A stretch of 64,000 nucleotides of DNA from Parietaria judaica. Its lineage: Eukaryota > Streptophyta > Magnoliopsida > Rosales > Urticaceae. Made by a program: the position numbers and the translations under genes. The stretch is from the NCBI GenBank assembly GCA_954871525.1, contig OX940863.1:25370001-25434000 (forward strand), given 5' to 3'. Below, piece by piece: positions 21,601 through 33,700 of the stretch. Numbering within the stretch: the first letter of the stretch is position 1; every line of letters starts with the position of its first letter. The notes under the pieces are model-generated. The model saw nothing but the letters and a program-made list of their open reading frames with translations. It was not told where the DNA came from and ran no database searches.

Positions 21601-22740
21601 CAATGACGGCCCATATCAAAGAGCAATTTTTTTTTCTTTCTTTCTAAATCCGAAATAAGTAATACTGTTTCGATTTTTTTCTTTACAGGACACCGCATTT
21701 ACATAATTAATTATGAAACTATTTTTATTATTCGTTATAAAAAAAAAAAAAAAAACTACAGTAATTTACAATTTACTCTAAAAGAAAGCTTATATGTATT
21801 TTTCTTGATCATTTTTTTTTTCCTCTGCACGCTATTTTGGAAGATTACATAAATGTAATTGTTTTGAAATTCTGACCAGAGCTTTGTTAACTTTGCATGA
21901 CTGTCTCCACCAAACATGGCCGTTGCCATTTAGGGTTCCACCGCCTTCGACCGTTAGATGTCGAACTCCGTCAAAGAGCAGCCAATGTCTGTCGTTGTAG
22001 TCCGACCGGTCAACGGAAGCTTCGATTATTCCTTGTATTTGAACGATGATATTGTTGGATTGGCACGGACCGCTGAATCTTATTGGTTTAAGGAGATAAG
22101 TGTTTTGAGGCACAACGAGAATTATCGGAGCCTTCGACGAGCAAGCCTCTTCCCATGCTCTTTCAAACATCTATCACACATAAACAAGTATATAAGTCAA
22201 CGAGTAGCTCATTGAACATCTTGAACTCATACCGGTCCAAGTTAAAATTCACAATCCAACAATCAAATGAGTCAAAAATATAAAAAAGAAATAATTAAAT
22301 TATAAGTCAATGAGGATAGCTGATAGCTCATTGAACATCTTGTACTAATAGCTTGAGGTCCGGTGTTCAATCCCACGTAACCAAAATGTTTTTAAATAAT
22401 AACATAAGGAATTTGACAAATATATCAACTATACTAATAACATTATCGTTAAGAATAATTTAGTATAAATCTAATTAATATATGACAACTCGTTATTACA
22501 CACCTTAGTATGGTCCCCGTCGTTTTTTTCAGCTTCAAACCCGTCAACTCTGACTATTATCCCGATTCCGCTTGCATTTTCCACACAAGTTAAATTCTTC
22601 TCTTCGAGACTTCGAATGCTTAAAACATTAGCCTCACGAACCGTATGACTGCGTACATTATCAAGAAATCGACCCGAAGAAACCCTAAAAGAAATTAAGG
22701 CTACGAAAAAATTGATCAAAAGTCGATTTCTCGAAGCCAT
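14575..22740 (-). CDS. Two-domain (tandem fused) polygalacturonase
   Basis: Fifteen exons on the minus strand join in phase: 22740-22504, 22170-21877, 21247-21227, 21122-20833, 20489-20381, 18765-18650, 18576-18222, 17990-17862, 17739-17578, 16711-16691, 16573-16366, 16035-15954, 15474-15366, 15263-15147, 14796-14575 (2472 nt, about 823 aa). The N-terminus MASRNRLLINFFVALISF is a signal peptide. Each half is a full GH28 polygalacturonase with SPNTDG, GTGDDC, GPGHGISIGSLG and RIKTWQ. The exon 18576-18222 ends domain 1 (GFVTPLCQ) and runs on without stop or Met through a short linker into VHIVDDVRAQGNIVDHTE, the start of domain 2. Plant members hydrolyse homogalacturonan in the cell wall. The intron after 20833 uses a GC donor. 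The junction 18650/18576 is the least certain. The alternative is two genes, the second lacking its own start. Confidence 0.88.
15886..15946. repeat. (CA)n(TA)n compound microsatellite
   Basis: Runs of CA then TA in a polygalacturonase intron, just beside the donor site at 15953. Confidence 0.95.
16944..17092. repeat. Two-copy tandem repeat, about 75 bp
   Basis: The block starting GTTCGGTTACAACTATCA and ending CAAGGTATAAATG occurs twice in direct order (from about 16950 and about 17026), with few differences. Each unit also holds the short inverted pair CCACTACGCTNACAGTGG. It lies inside a polygalacturonase intron. Confidence 0.85.
19174..20164. mobile_element. Foldback MULE (about 490-bp inverted arms)
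   Basis: The left arm begins GGGTAAACTGCGGCTAATG and the right arm ends with its complement CGCAGTTTACCC. The arms pair for almost their whole length, leaving a loop of only about 17 bp near 19670. The flanks TAAATTAAA (19165-19173) and TAATTTAAA (20165-20173) match at 8 of 9 positions, a MULE-type 9-bp TSD. No protein is encoded. It sits in the 1.6-kb intron between exons 20489-20381 and 18765-18650 of the polygalacturonase gene. Confidence 0.85.
22305..22395 (+). mobile_element. tRNA-derived SINE-like fragment
   Basis: GATAGCTCATTGAAC resembles a Pol III A box, and GGTCCGGTGTTCAATCCCACG, about 45 bp on, resembles a B box. A partial second copy of the first part (GTAGCTCATTGAACATCTTG) lies at about 22204. 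It is in the first intron of the polygalacturonase gene. Ends not defined. Confidence 0.5.
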
Positions 22741-23529
22741 TGTGAACTTCGAGTGAGAGACCAATTAAGCGATTAATGCGAGGTTTAGTGGTAATTAAAT
22801 AAGGTTTTGAATATGTAAGTTTGAAGGAAAGCATGTCAATAGTATTGTCGATAATAATTCCGAACTGTTTGTCACATATACTTCGTATAGTAGAATAAAA
22901 TCCGAGAAATTATATCATAATCATAACGAAATAAACAAGGTGGTATATACATTTTAGGTTCATCACAAGAATGCGACTAAATCCGTGAAAAATGATAGCA
23001 ACTAGAAAGTGATGTAGATGCTGTTTGCCAGCAAATAATGCAATAAACTTTCACGATATAAATGCATAAGGCATTTAATGGAGTGATGTAGATGCTTGTT
23101 GTCTTAATTACTTGCTTATAATAATTATGTAAAGAAGTTGATCATATTATGCAAAAGGAGTTCGAAATGGAACCAACGTAACGGAAAATGACGTGAAATT
23201 AGTTTTATATGTATATAGTACTGGAAACAGTCGAAAAAAAAAAAGTCACTATGTATGCCTCGAGTTCTCGGGATTTCGACTGAATTCTATAATTTAAGAC
23301 CTCACCTAGGTATATCTTGAAAATTTTGTCAATTTTTCATTTTTTTAATTAACGCATATTTATCAGGTGTATTGCTTTAAATGTGGTGTTTATGGCGTTT
23401 ATTTGTTTTCGCTTTCTGTTTTCGATTGAGTATATATACCGTGAAATGGTTGAACGCAAAAACCTTGTACTTTTTTTTTTAATCATGCACGATTGAAATG
23501 TAAATGAGGTAGTATAGGTTATTTAACTA
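22741..23529. promoter_or_regulatory. Upstream region of the polygalacturonase gene
   Basis: About 790 bp between the polygalacturonase start codon and the left TSD of the next MULE. It should hold the 5' UTR and proximal promoter. AT-rich; no other gene seen. Confidence 0.45.
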
Positions 23530-24449
23530 TTAATAAAAAGGCTCTATAACTATATAGCCAAATAAGAAAAACTATTTTGCAAAATAGCCAACCTTTTGTT
23601 AATATTGCCAAATAGTCAATCAACCACATTAATAAATCACAAAAGACTTTATCACCCTCATAATTAATTATTCAATTAAATTATAAAATAATTATCGTGA
23701 TTTTTTTAGATTTGATGCTGATTTTACTCAAAATTAATTTAATTAGTTCCTTAAAATATGGATTTTCAAATAAATCAATTTTGACTCCCCTTTTCTCTCT
23801 CTTCGACTTCACCTCGACGAAACAGAACCTCGACTTCTATTTTCCCCTTTTCTCTTCGACTTCGGAAGAGCCAAAAGCAGAGGCAAAATGTGTCTTCTTC
23901 TCTTCCGATTTTGACTCGCAAGTCCTTCAGAGGCAGGTACTTCTCACGCTCCAAAGCTTCGTCGGCCATGGCGGACTCTCTCTCTTCACTTTTTTTTTTC
24001 ACTCGAAGAATCTGTTGACTAACAGCATTGGTAAAAAAGAGAAATTATTGGATTTTTTGTTTTTGTTTTTTTATCCATTAACTTCCATTGTTCGTCGATT
24101 AATTTTGATTTGCTCCTCCCTTGCTCACTCGACTATCCATTTAATTCGTTTATATTCAATTAATTTTAGTTAATCCATGTTGTTAATCATGAACAAAGGA
24201 AGATTAGGATTGTTATAAACGGTTTTCACATGCAGATTAGTGATGTTATAAAATCGAGTTTATTCACATGTATTAACGTATTTTTCTTATTGGTCTTTGA
24301 TTTCATTGTCTGTGACTACTCGATTTCATTGTTCTTGACTAATCGATTTTGGATTTTGATGATTAGGGTCGATATAAAATCGGTATAGGATTGTTAATCA
24401 TGAACATGGACAAGTTAATCTTGAACATGGACGATTAGGGTCGATAATT

Positions 24450-25215
24450 AGGTTGTATTAATGTCGTTAATTCACGATTATGCTCGATATTGTATATTAG
24501 TTCACTTTAATGTCAGATTGTTTCAATTTTGCTATGTTGTATTAATGTGGTTTATGGTCGATTATGTTGTATTAACGTGGTTTATTCACGTTCACGGTTT
24601 TTGTTAGATATTAGATGGTATTAATGTGGTTAATTCACGTTTTTGTTAGATATTAGGTTGTTGGTTAATACACGTTTTTATTATATATTAGGTTGTATTA
24701 ATGTTATATATTAGGTTGTATTGGTTGTATTAATATGGTTAATTCACATTTTTGTTAGATATAATGAGGAGGACGAGATCAAGTGCGAATAAGCAAATGG
24801 TTGGGGAACCAGCAGCGGAAACGGTAGCGACGGTAGTGGAAACGACGGCTAATTTGAGTTCAGAAACAACATCGGGATCGGATAATGTTCCAATTGTGGT
24901 TGTTATAAAATCGATATTTGGGTTGTACGAGTTTTTCATCACATGATGTTCATCGTCGCTATGAAAATCGATTTTATTTTTTCTTTCAATATGAACCTTT
25001 TATATAACTGTTAAATGGTTGGTTGATATGCAAATTTTAGATTGTATTAATGTGGTTGGTTCACGTTTTTTTATATATTAGATTGTATTAATGTGGTTAA
25101 TTCACGTTTTTGTTAGTTATGAGGTTGTATTAATGTGGTTAATACACATTTTTGTTAGATATTAGATTGTTTTAATGTGGTTAATACATGTTTTTGGTAG
25201 ACTTTAGGTTACATA
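24450..25215. repeat. Degenerate tandem repeat, about 40 bp
   Basis: Repeated units of the form GTTGTATTAATGTGGTTAAT followed by TCACGTTTTTGTTAGATATT, at least nine degenerate copies, interrupted by the open frame at 24776-24942. Part of the MULE interior. Confidence 0.75.
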
Positions 25216-25367
25216 ATTATTTATGTATTAATACATATTAACACAGATAATATAGTTTTTCTGTAAAACAAGTAACTGTTCTTATTTTTTAGGAAAAATT
25301 AACTTTGTAAATACACGTTAAGATAAATGTTGTATCGTTGATTTTCCAAAAATATATAAATTAATAT

Positions 25368-28079
25368 TAGTTGGACATATGTGTCCTTAAACAAGATATT
25401 TTATCCATTTGTAAAAGATTATGACAAGTCGTTGAATAAAGATGATACTTATTATGATAATCTTATTATAGTTTATGGTAGAGTAAAATAGAATGTTTGA
25501 TCCTTAGTTCATAAAGGATGCAATTATGAATTATTATCACAACAGAGTCAATGTGAAGAAGAATTAATAATCATAATAAATGAACTTAAAATGTCCGTGA
25601 CCTGATTAACTGGGTGGGAGCCCATTAATCGTACAAGGTCATTAATGTGACTAAGTGACAATTCTATTCTGGATTTTGTGTGTGTCACACTCACTCTCAC
25701 TAGAAGTGCATTAAGTATGAAGTGTCTTCATACTGGACTAGACCTGACTTAAACTCCGGAAGTTATCATATAAGACCATCACTGATAACTTGGAGTTGAG
25801 TCACTAGTAGATGATCAAATGGATATTCGATCTAAGTCCTGAGTGATCTTGAGTCTGAGCTGCTGGCTTGATTGTTCTTTGATTTAACCGTTAAAGAACA
25901 CAATATATTACCGTTGTTCCCAACACTATTATTTTGGGAACATGATAGTCAGCAGTAAGGGTAGCTTGGTCATAGATATGGGCATCACACAACTCTCTTC
26001 AGAGTCATGATGATTCTCTTGATTGTCGGTGGTGAGAAGTGAGAGGTACCCATGCGCAACTTATGAATCGAAACAATAATTGGGTTACTCATAATATTAC
26101 TGACTGAGTCAAGGATGAAAAATGCAATGAGGGGCATAACGGTAGAAACCGCCTGCTTGTGTGTGGATCATCAAGTGAAAGATCAATAACCCGAATTTGA
26201 TTGTATCAATGGACACCCTGCTGTTATAAAGGGAATAATATATACCGTATCACTAAAGAGTGCAGCCTCGGCTCTATAGTGGAATCACTTCGAGGTTTGA
26301 CGAACAACTAGCAGTTCGTTGGAGCTTAAGTGATACGGGTCCATGGTCCCCAGGATAGCTCCGTAACGGATGATACGTACGTGATTAAAATACATTCTGG
26401 ATAATGTTTAATCATTTGGCTTGACTTATAAAATGGAAAGGTCTGTGGCAGACGTCAGATAGTTTTATCGTTAGCGTGGCAAAAGTACCATATTTTGGTA
26501 CACGAAATTAACTGATAAAATAAAGTTAGAATTTAGATTTTCTATCAGCACCATGTTGTTGGAAATTAAATTCTAAGTAACTTTTCTTTTTGAACCAAGT
26601 CATTTCGACTTACGGTTAGTGATTTATGGATTTTCTAAGTTTATGATCGGTTCGATAAACTTTGAAATTAAATCACATGTCACGAATTTAAATGATGGTG
26701 TGGCACCATGACATTTTAATGTGTGATATTGAGTTCAGGAAATATTAATATAATTTAATTATTAATATCTAATTAATAATTAATAGATTTATATTAATAA
26801 ATACTTATATATATTTATATGTCTAAATTCGAATTAGGGTTTCATGATATGAAACCCTGGCTAAATTCGAATGGTATGATTTGGTCTTTCCATATTTGCG
26901 GCATAAGTACCAAATATCATAAGTAGCAAATCCCTAAAATCAATTTAATCCATTGGATTCTTTATGATTTAATATCATCCGTTGGATTAGGATATTGATA
27001 AATTCGAATTTAATAACTTGGTGACCAAGTTTCATTTTTCAAATTTGGTTAATTAATTATATCCGTTAGATCGGTCTAAGATTTAATCTTTACCGTCGGA
27101 TTGAAAATTAATTAATTATATATATTTATATATTTTTCGAATTATGGTTTAAGGATAAAATCGAAATTGTTTTTATTAAATCTTTTAATATTTGATTTTA
27201 TCCTAAACTAATTTGATCCATTAGATCGGTTTAAAGATTTATCTCAACCGTTGGATCTAGATAATGATAATTCGAATTTATATATATATATATATATAAT
27301 TCGAATTTATAAAGATAAGAAGATAGGATTGGATTTTTGATTTTATCCAAATCTTTCTTATTTAATTAAATCACTAATTAATTATATCCATTGGATTTAG
27401 ATGAGATTAAATCTGGACCATTGGATTGAGATAATTAATTATATTTAATATATGAAATTCAAAAATTAGGGAGGGAATTTCTCCAATTCGGTTACGGTTT
27501 GAGCCTATAAATAGGAGGCTCATTCTACACATTTTTCACACCTTTCCCCAGAGAAAAATTCGAACTCTCCCTCTCCTTTAGGGTCTGCGAATTTTCTCTC
27601 TGATCTCTCTTTTCTGGTTCGGCTTAGGAGACTATTTCTCCGGAAGCTTAAAAAGAACCATCAGTTTAAATTTTGCGACGGAGTCCTGCCGGCGAAGCCC
27701 ACGCTTCGGTACGAGGATTCCAGGAGAATATCCCGGAAGATCACGGGAGTTTCCCTCAGCACCGGCAGAGCCCTGCCCGATTCAGCACGCGCAGCCGGAA
27801 GTCGTCAAAGAGGTACGGCCTTATGCATTGGGTTAATAAATGCAACCATTTACTGCTTTCTATTTATTTCCTATTATGACTAGATTATTAATAATGATTT
27901 ATGAATATTAAATTACATAATATTTATCAGATCTTGTTAAATGGTTATTATCCGATATCCGGACCGTTGGACGGATAACAAGTTATTCTGCTTTAAATTA
28001 ATTTTTCAATGTTACCCGGACGGTTCGGAGGTATAATTCGTGATAATTTTTCATGGAATCCGAGACGTGATTTCCAACA
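25368..28079 (+). mobile_element. Probable solo LTR, about 2.7 kb
   Basis: Begins about AGTTGGACATATG and ends GATTTCCAACA, consistent with a decayed TGTTGG…CCAACA LTR terminal repeat. It contains a promoter-like CCTATAAATAGG at 27504-27515, followed by a short transcribed-looking leader. It is long, non-coding and unlike the surrounding MULE. I see no second LTR, primer-binding site or gag-pol. A target-site duplication is not evident, so the boundaries are approximate. Confidence 0.55.
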
Positions 28080-28533
28080 ATTGTTTATATTTTAATTTGT
28101 TAAAAACAAATCGTGATTAACTATAATTAGCCACGAATATTTAATTTCAATTTTAATTAATTACAAAAATAATAATAAAAATAGGTTAATTAAAAAGGTA
28201 TTATAGGCATAAAATCTATTATTAAAAAGCCACCTCATCAATTTGGCTATTTTGCAAAGAAAAAAGAAAGGTTGGCTATTTGACTAATCAAACATTTCAA
28301 TTTGACTATGAAGAGTCATTTCTCTTAATGAAACCTAAATAACCAAAACAAAAAGCATAAAAGTGGAAACAATATTTAAAACGTCGATCAGCACCACAAT
28401 TAAATCGAATCCAAGCAATAAAGATGATCACGCGGTAATTACAATACAAGAAACTCTTAGAGCGGGAAAAGTTGACAAAGTTTTCAAAAGCTGACATTTT
28501 GAGGTCCGAAACATTGGATTTCAGACTTTTGGG

Positions 28534-29317
28534 TAGGGGTGAAAGCGGAACCGGGAACCGGTATATTTTTATTTTTTGGTACCTATCTCGAAAATTCGGG
28601 ATTTTTTTTCTTCGTACCGGTTCCCGGTTCCAATTGTATATTTCCCTTTTTTTTAAAACCGGAACTGGGACCGGGAAAAATTCGTGAGAGAATCGTGAAA
28701 AAATTCGTGATATAATTCGTGACTAAAACCGGGAGTAAAGCGTTCGACTTCTTTGGAGTCGGGAGGAAAGCAGCGCCGAAATCACATAAGAGGGCTGGAA
28801 TCATTCGAAGAAAAAAAGAAAAACTTGAGAGAAGGAAAAGAAACCGAAATCAAAGAAGAAAGCGAGGAAATCAAGCCTTTCGAAAGGGTGCAATTGACAT
28901 AGAATAAACCATAAAAGATATTTCACATAAGGAAATCAAACCTGGACGAGGAAAAGCCAAAAGCAGAGAGAAGGTGGGGATAAAGAGTCGCAAGCGAGAG
29001 AAATGAATGAGGAAGGAGACATAAACCCTAATTTTGTTAATGGTAAAAAATGACATATAATTCTAAAGAACACAAAATGACATATTAAACCAAAAAGACA
29101 TAAAAATATTTAAAAAACGACATAAAAATACATAAACCGGAACCGGTACCAAAAATCGAGAAAAACGGTTCTGGTTCCCGGTTCCGGTTCACGGTTCCGA
29201 AAATCGGGAACCGGGAAGTACCGGTTCCCGGTTTTAAACACAATTTCCTTATTTTTTTCTTAAACCGGTCCGAAACCAGGACGAAACCGGGAAATGGTGA
29301 CAAAATTTTCACCCTTA
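28534..29317. mobile_element. Non-autonomous hAT element, 784 bp
   Basis: Starts TAGGGGTGAAAGCGGAACCG and ends AAAATTTTCACCCTTA, imperfect terminal inverted repeats. A perfect 8-bp duplication CTTTTGGG flanks it (28526-28533, 29318-29325), the hAT signature. The subterminal parts are rich in CCGGTTCCCGGTTC repeats, typical of hAT transposase-binding arrays. No transposase. Confidence 0.92.
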
Positions 29318-29992
29318 CTTTTGGGTATAGTGTTGATTTTTTTTTTTGTCCAGTCGTTTCCGTTACTAAAAGATACTAAGACTACATCATGTTTACGGTA
29401 AAGATACTTATAAATTAGGTGAAAGAAGTGATAACAAGTCTTACTTTTTTTGTCGTGGGTACATTTTTTATATTGTCAAAATTGTAAATCGTACGTACTT
29501 AATGAGTATAATTTTAATATTTTGACAAGCTTAGAAATATAAGGCGCGATAAAATAAGTGGAATGTGTGATCACCACTTTCACTTATTGTTTGGATATTT
29601 TTCCCGAATATCCATAAAATAATTGATTAATTAATTAGCAGTTTGTAGGAAACCTGTGCTCAAAATCATTAACAAGAAGGCTTAATCACTTTTTATCTCT
29701 TCGACTATAAGTTCTAATACAGTACTTAACGGTTTAATTTTTGAAAAAATCTAAACTAAAACACAAGCCTTCATTGATTTATTTTTTTCGTCGAAATAGA
29801 AAAGATTTTTGTTAATATCTCAGATCCGCGGAGAGTGATTGTTTTTCATAAAAATCAGTCCAATCTTTCTTTGGGTTGAATTCATCTATTTTATATGCAA
29901 ATTATATCTTGCATTGTTTTGATATATTCTGTGATCTCGGGAAATGCCCACTTATTTTGTTTTATGTCTATTTTTCGGTTTAATACACTCAT
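29318..29992. other. Intergenic between hAT and MITE
   Basis: AT-rich; nothing recognised. Confidence 0.4.
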
Positions 29993-30296
29993 CAAACTTC
30001 ATGAAACATCCCTCAAAACACCATAAATTATTTTATTACACCTCAAAACATCATAATTGGAAATACATCCTTTTTAAATTTTATGCACCAAAATACCCTT
30101 TCAAAATATACATATTGTGTCTTGAAAAATTGACATATTGCCTCCTGAAAAATGGACAAGTCGCGTCCGAAAAAATAGACACAACTAAAGGTATTTTGGT
30201 ACATAAAATTTAAAAAGGTTGATTTTAGAATTATGAAAACTTGAGGTGTAATAAAAAAATTTGTGGTGTTTTGAACATCATTTTATGAAGTTTCCC
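29993..30296. mobile_element. MITE with long imperfect inverted repeats
   Basis: Left arm AAACTTCATGAAACATCCCT, CAAAACACC, then TTATTACACCTCAA; the right arm is its complement ending CATTTTATGAAGTTT. About 300 bp with no coding capacity. The superfamily is not clear because I cannot define a target-site duplication. Confidence 0.7.
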
Positions 30297-30782
30297 TCTT
30301 AATAAAGCAAAATAAAAATAATTATGGGCAAAAATTGAAAAATAAATTAATTAATTAATAAGTAAAAAGTACAAATATAAAAAATTCAAATAATTTTTGA
30401 ACGTTTTCATAAAAATGAAGGGGACTTGCGTCCGGCCATAAAGCGATAAGTCAAGATCTTTTATTCCGTCAATTGTTCCGATCCGAGAAGATGTGATGTC
30501 AAGTTATTAGCTAGTATGACTTTTCCACACGTTATGCATGTATTTTATGCAATTAAAAGAGCATATTTTAGACTGATTCTTTGTGCGTTTTGTCGTACGG
30601 TATTACTAGGAAACTTAAAGAGATCGATTATTAATTAGCGCTTTGATTTTATACTCTCAAGTCTTAATGACTTTTGACAACTATTTGGAGTAATATTATA
30701 ATAAACTTCAGGACTTTCTGGATATCTAATTTCAGCGCTTTTATGACACTGAAATACAATTGTACTATTTAATATTTATTAA

Positions 30783-33700
30783 TCTATATATATATAAAAG
30801 TAAAATCTACTTGCAATTAATTGATAGTCTAAGAAACTCAAGAATTGTGAATCCTACAATTCTAAATTTTCAACATTTTATAATTTTTTTAAATAAGAAA
30901 TTAGGATAAAGTGCTCTCATTGGTTACTAAATAAAGGTGAATGAGAGTGGTATGGTATGGTCTTATTAATACGACATTTCACTTACAGTTTGTGCTCTCC
31001 TCATTAACTCTCGATTCATTATTCAATGTTAATTACATGCTTCATTCCCTCCATTAACCACATTCCAGGTCTTTCCCGATTCTCTTTGAGACTATGCCGG
31101 TGTACGGCGACGCGAAACCTTCAGTCTCTCTCTTCACGCGAGCATCTCCGGCGAAACCTCCATTGCGCAGTGGCGAGCGAGGGAACCAACATCATTGATT
31201 ACTCAGATGCTTTTGTCACTTAATGCTTTTTTTTCTCCTCTATTTGTTTATTAAAGCTGCGATCAGACCAGGTATTTAGCAGCAGTTTCAAATCTCGGTA
31301 AAAAGATGTTAAAGCGATGATTAATGGCAATTGTTTACGATTTTATTGATTTTACAGGGATTTTGGAATCGACTGGCCTTTAGTCTCTTCTCCGGTGAGA
31401 TTTTTTTACATGCTTTTGGTTCAAAATTAGTCAAAGCCCTTTGTTAATCGGATTACTTTTTGGGACATTGTTTGAGCTTATGTTGATTTTTCCGGGATTT
31501 CCAGTAATATTTTTAATTCCTGGATTTTGGTTTCAGCTATAGGAAGATATTAAAGGGGTGATTTTTGGGTCATTATTTATGCCTTTGTTGATTTTTTTCA
31601 GGAATTTCTTCAAGCTATTTGTCTTTCGTCCGATCTTCGGTGAGATTCTTAAACGTCTTCTCCAGTCCTTCATCTTCCTCCTCCACGAAAGGTTTTTTCA
31701 GAGCCACAAATTCTCCACGCTTTCTTCTTACACGATGTCCCTCGGATTACTATGATTGCTTTATTTTATTTTCTCAGTATTCCATTGCAGGCGCTCATAT
31801 CATGCAGGGTGCTTTCCTAAGTGTCTTTCCTCTGCCTTTCTATTGTATGAGTTCATATTATGCCTTTCTCTGCCTCAATCTCTATATTTTTTTATGGATT
31901 TAATCTGTTGTTGAATGTGTTCATATGAATCTCTGTAAGATTTTTTGCTTACCTATTTTTGGTGTACGAACGCGATACTCTTTGAGGAAAAAGATGATCA
32001 TGGCTGAAGGTAGTTCTTAATTGTTTCGTTCATCCATTCAAGTTCTTTTTTTTTCCTTTTATAAATTTTTCAGCTTGATTCTAATATTGAGATTATGCAG
32101 TTATCGTTATTTGTCCAACTTCTCTGATTTTGCGACTAAAATCTCTATGTATTGTGATGGATTTTAATTTTCTGTTGATTTTGTTTAACCAGCGTCTCTG
32201 TTCCGCAACCCGGATGCGTGTTTCACTCTTTCTAAACCTTAGAACTCTCTTTCTTCTTCGTGTGCAGCGATGATGGCGATGACCATGACGAACTTCGTGG
32301 TTGCCGAATCCGGGGCCGCCACTCCTCTATCTCAACGTCGCACATACTCATCAAGAAAATATGGTTTGTCTAATAATTGATTTTCCACTCTCCCTAAAAA
32401 ATATTCTTACCAGTATATATTATTATTCAAGTTTTTCTTTTGTTCTATTGTGTTCAACTGATCTTATATAGTTATCCTAAACTTATTAATTATGTTGTTC
32501 AGGTTTTTGAAGTGGTAGTGATTAGTATGAGAATTCTATATATGTTGTTCAGGTTTTTGGCTCACGAATGTTCAATTATTACGGTGAGAGTTCTATATAT
32601 TGCTCGCAGAGTTTACAAAGGATCTTTGTCCAGGCGGTAACTCGGTTTGATCATAACTTATTCTTAACGATATAGCTTTAATTGATATACATATAGATAA
32701 CATTTGTTCTTTTTTATGAACATCTCATTGCTTTATTCCTTTGTTTCTGGGCTCCTATTCTTCTTCGGTGAAATTCTTTCCCCCATAATTTTGGTTTGAT
32801 TTATTGATTAGTTTTGCAAAAGTTAATTTGGGGCTTTGTACATGCCCTCGGAATTGAAGAACGCGGTTCTTGCCATAGAAGCTTTGCAAGAAGATAATAA
32901 TGGTTGCCCTCAGAATGCAATACGAGAGAAGTGTCGACAACAGAAAGTACATCGCAAACCGTTCAAAACACAAAAGTTGAAGTCAAAAGCTTTCCAACAA
33001 TTAATTGCTAATATTCTCCTTGGAACTTTCCGGCGAAAGCTTCAAAGGTTACGCCAAATAGCTTCTCACAATCATCTTCTTCTATATCAGATGTATATTT
33101 GACTAAGAATTATACATGATGTTGGCAACATTAGGATGTAGCAGATGTATATTTGACTAATTTTTGTAATATCATATGTATATATTTGACTATATTTGTA
33201 ATATCAGTTGCACGTTTGACTTTATTTGCCTTTATGAACATTAAAGAACAATGGTTTAGAAATTGGTATTAGCATTCTTTATTGTGCAATAAAAGAAGAG
33301 TTTCAAGAGGCTATCCAATGAATGAATAAACATCGAGATGTTAATAAAAGAAGTCAATTAGAAATCTGTTTACTTTTAAATGTATTTCTTAAGATTTTCT
33401 TCAAAGAGTTGCAGTGTTAGCCATAAAAAAATATATTTATAATATCCAATTTATTTCAAGAATATGATATGGAGAGGAATCTACAAAAGTTATTGAAGGA
33501 TTTAATTGACTGAGAAGAATTTTAATTCTTTAGGCTACAGTTTTTATAGGATAATATGAAAAGGTTAATGAAGTAATTTTTTGATTAAGGAAGCATTTAT
33601 TCAATATACATTGAAACCTTACAGTTAAAACTGAAATCGTTATACATATGTATATAAATAAGAAATGCAATTACATCTAAAACTAATATGCATTAATTGC

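Larger units (their letters stand above)
18330..22740 (-). other. Polygalacturonase domain 1 of the fused gene
   Basis: N-terminal half, about residues 1-437: signal peptide, then MFERAWEEACSS, VEGGGTLNGNGHVWW, PCREAPT, NTDG (about residue 232), GTGDDC (about 254), GHG (about 277) and RIK (about 311). All four GH28 catalytic or substrate-binding motifs are intact. It has fewer introns than domain 2: there is none inside GTGDDC and none after the PCQSN segment, so the two halves diverged in gene structure before or after fusion. Confidence 0.88.
23539..28324. mobile_element. MULE, 4.8 kb, with inserted LTR
   Basis: The left end AGGCTCTATAAC and right end GAGTCATTTCTC are flanked by TTAATAAAA (23530-23538) and TTAATGAAA (28325-28333), 8 of 9 matching. 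Both termini are near-identical to the two termini of the 420-bp element at 37781-38200, in reverse order. The interior has a short open stretch on the minus strand beginning MADEALEREKYLPLKDLRVK (about 23967), a possible captured exon, then a plus-strand ORF (24752-24946), then degenerate repeats, and from about 25368 an LTR-like insert. No transposase was found. Confidence 0.82.

Noticed and set aside
24450..25215. CRISPR-like spaced repeats
   Set aside because: The units are degenerate, unspaced AT-rich tandem repeats inside a plant MULE.
29944..30213. 89-codon ORF beginning MPTYFVLCLFF
   Set aside because: Lies mostly within the inverted-repeat MITE at 29993-30296.
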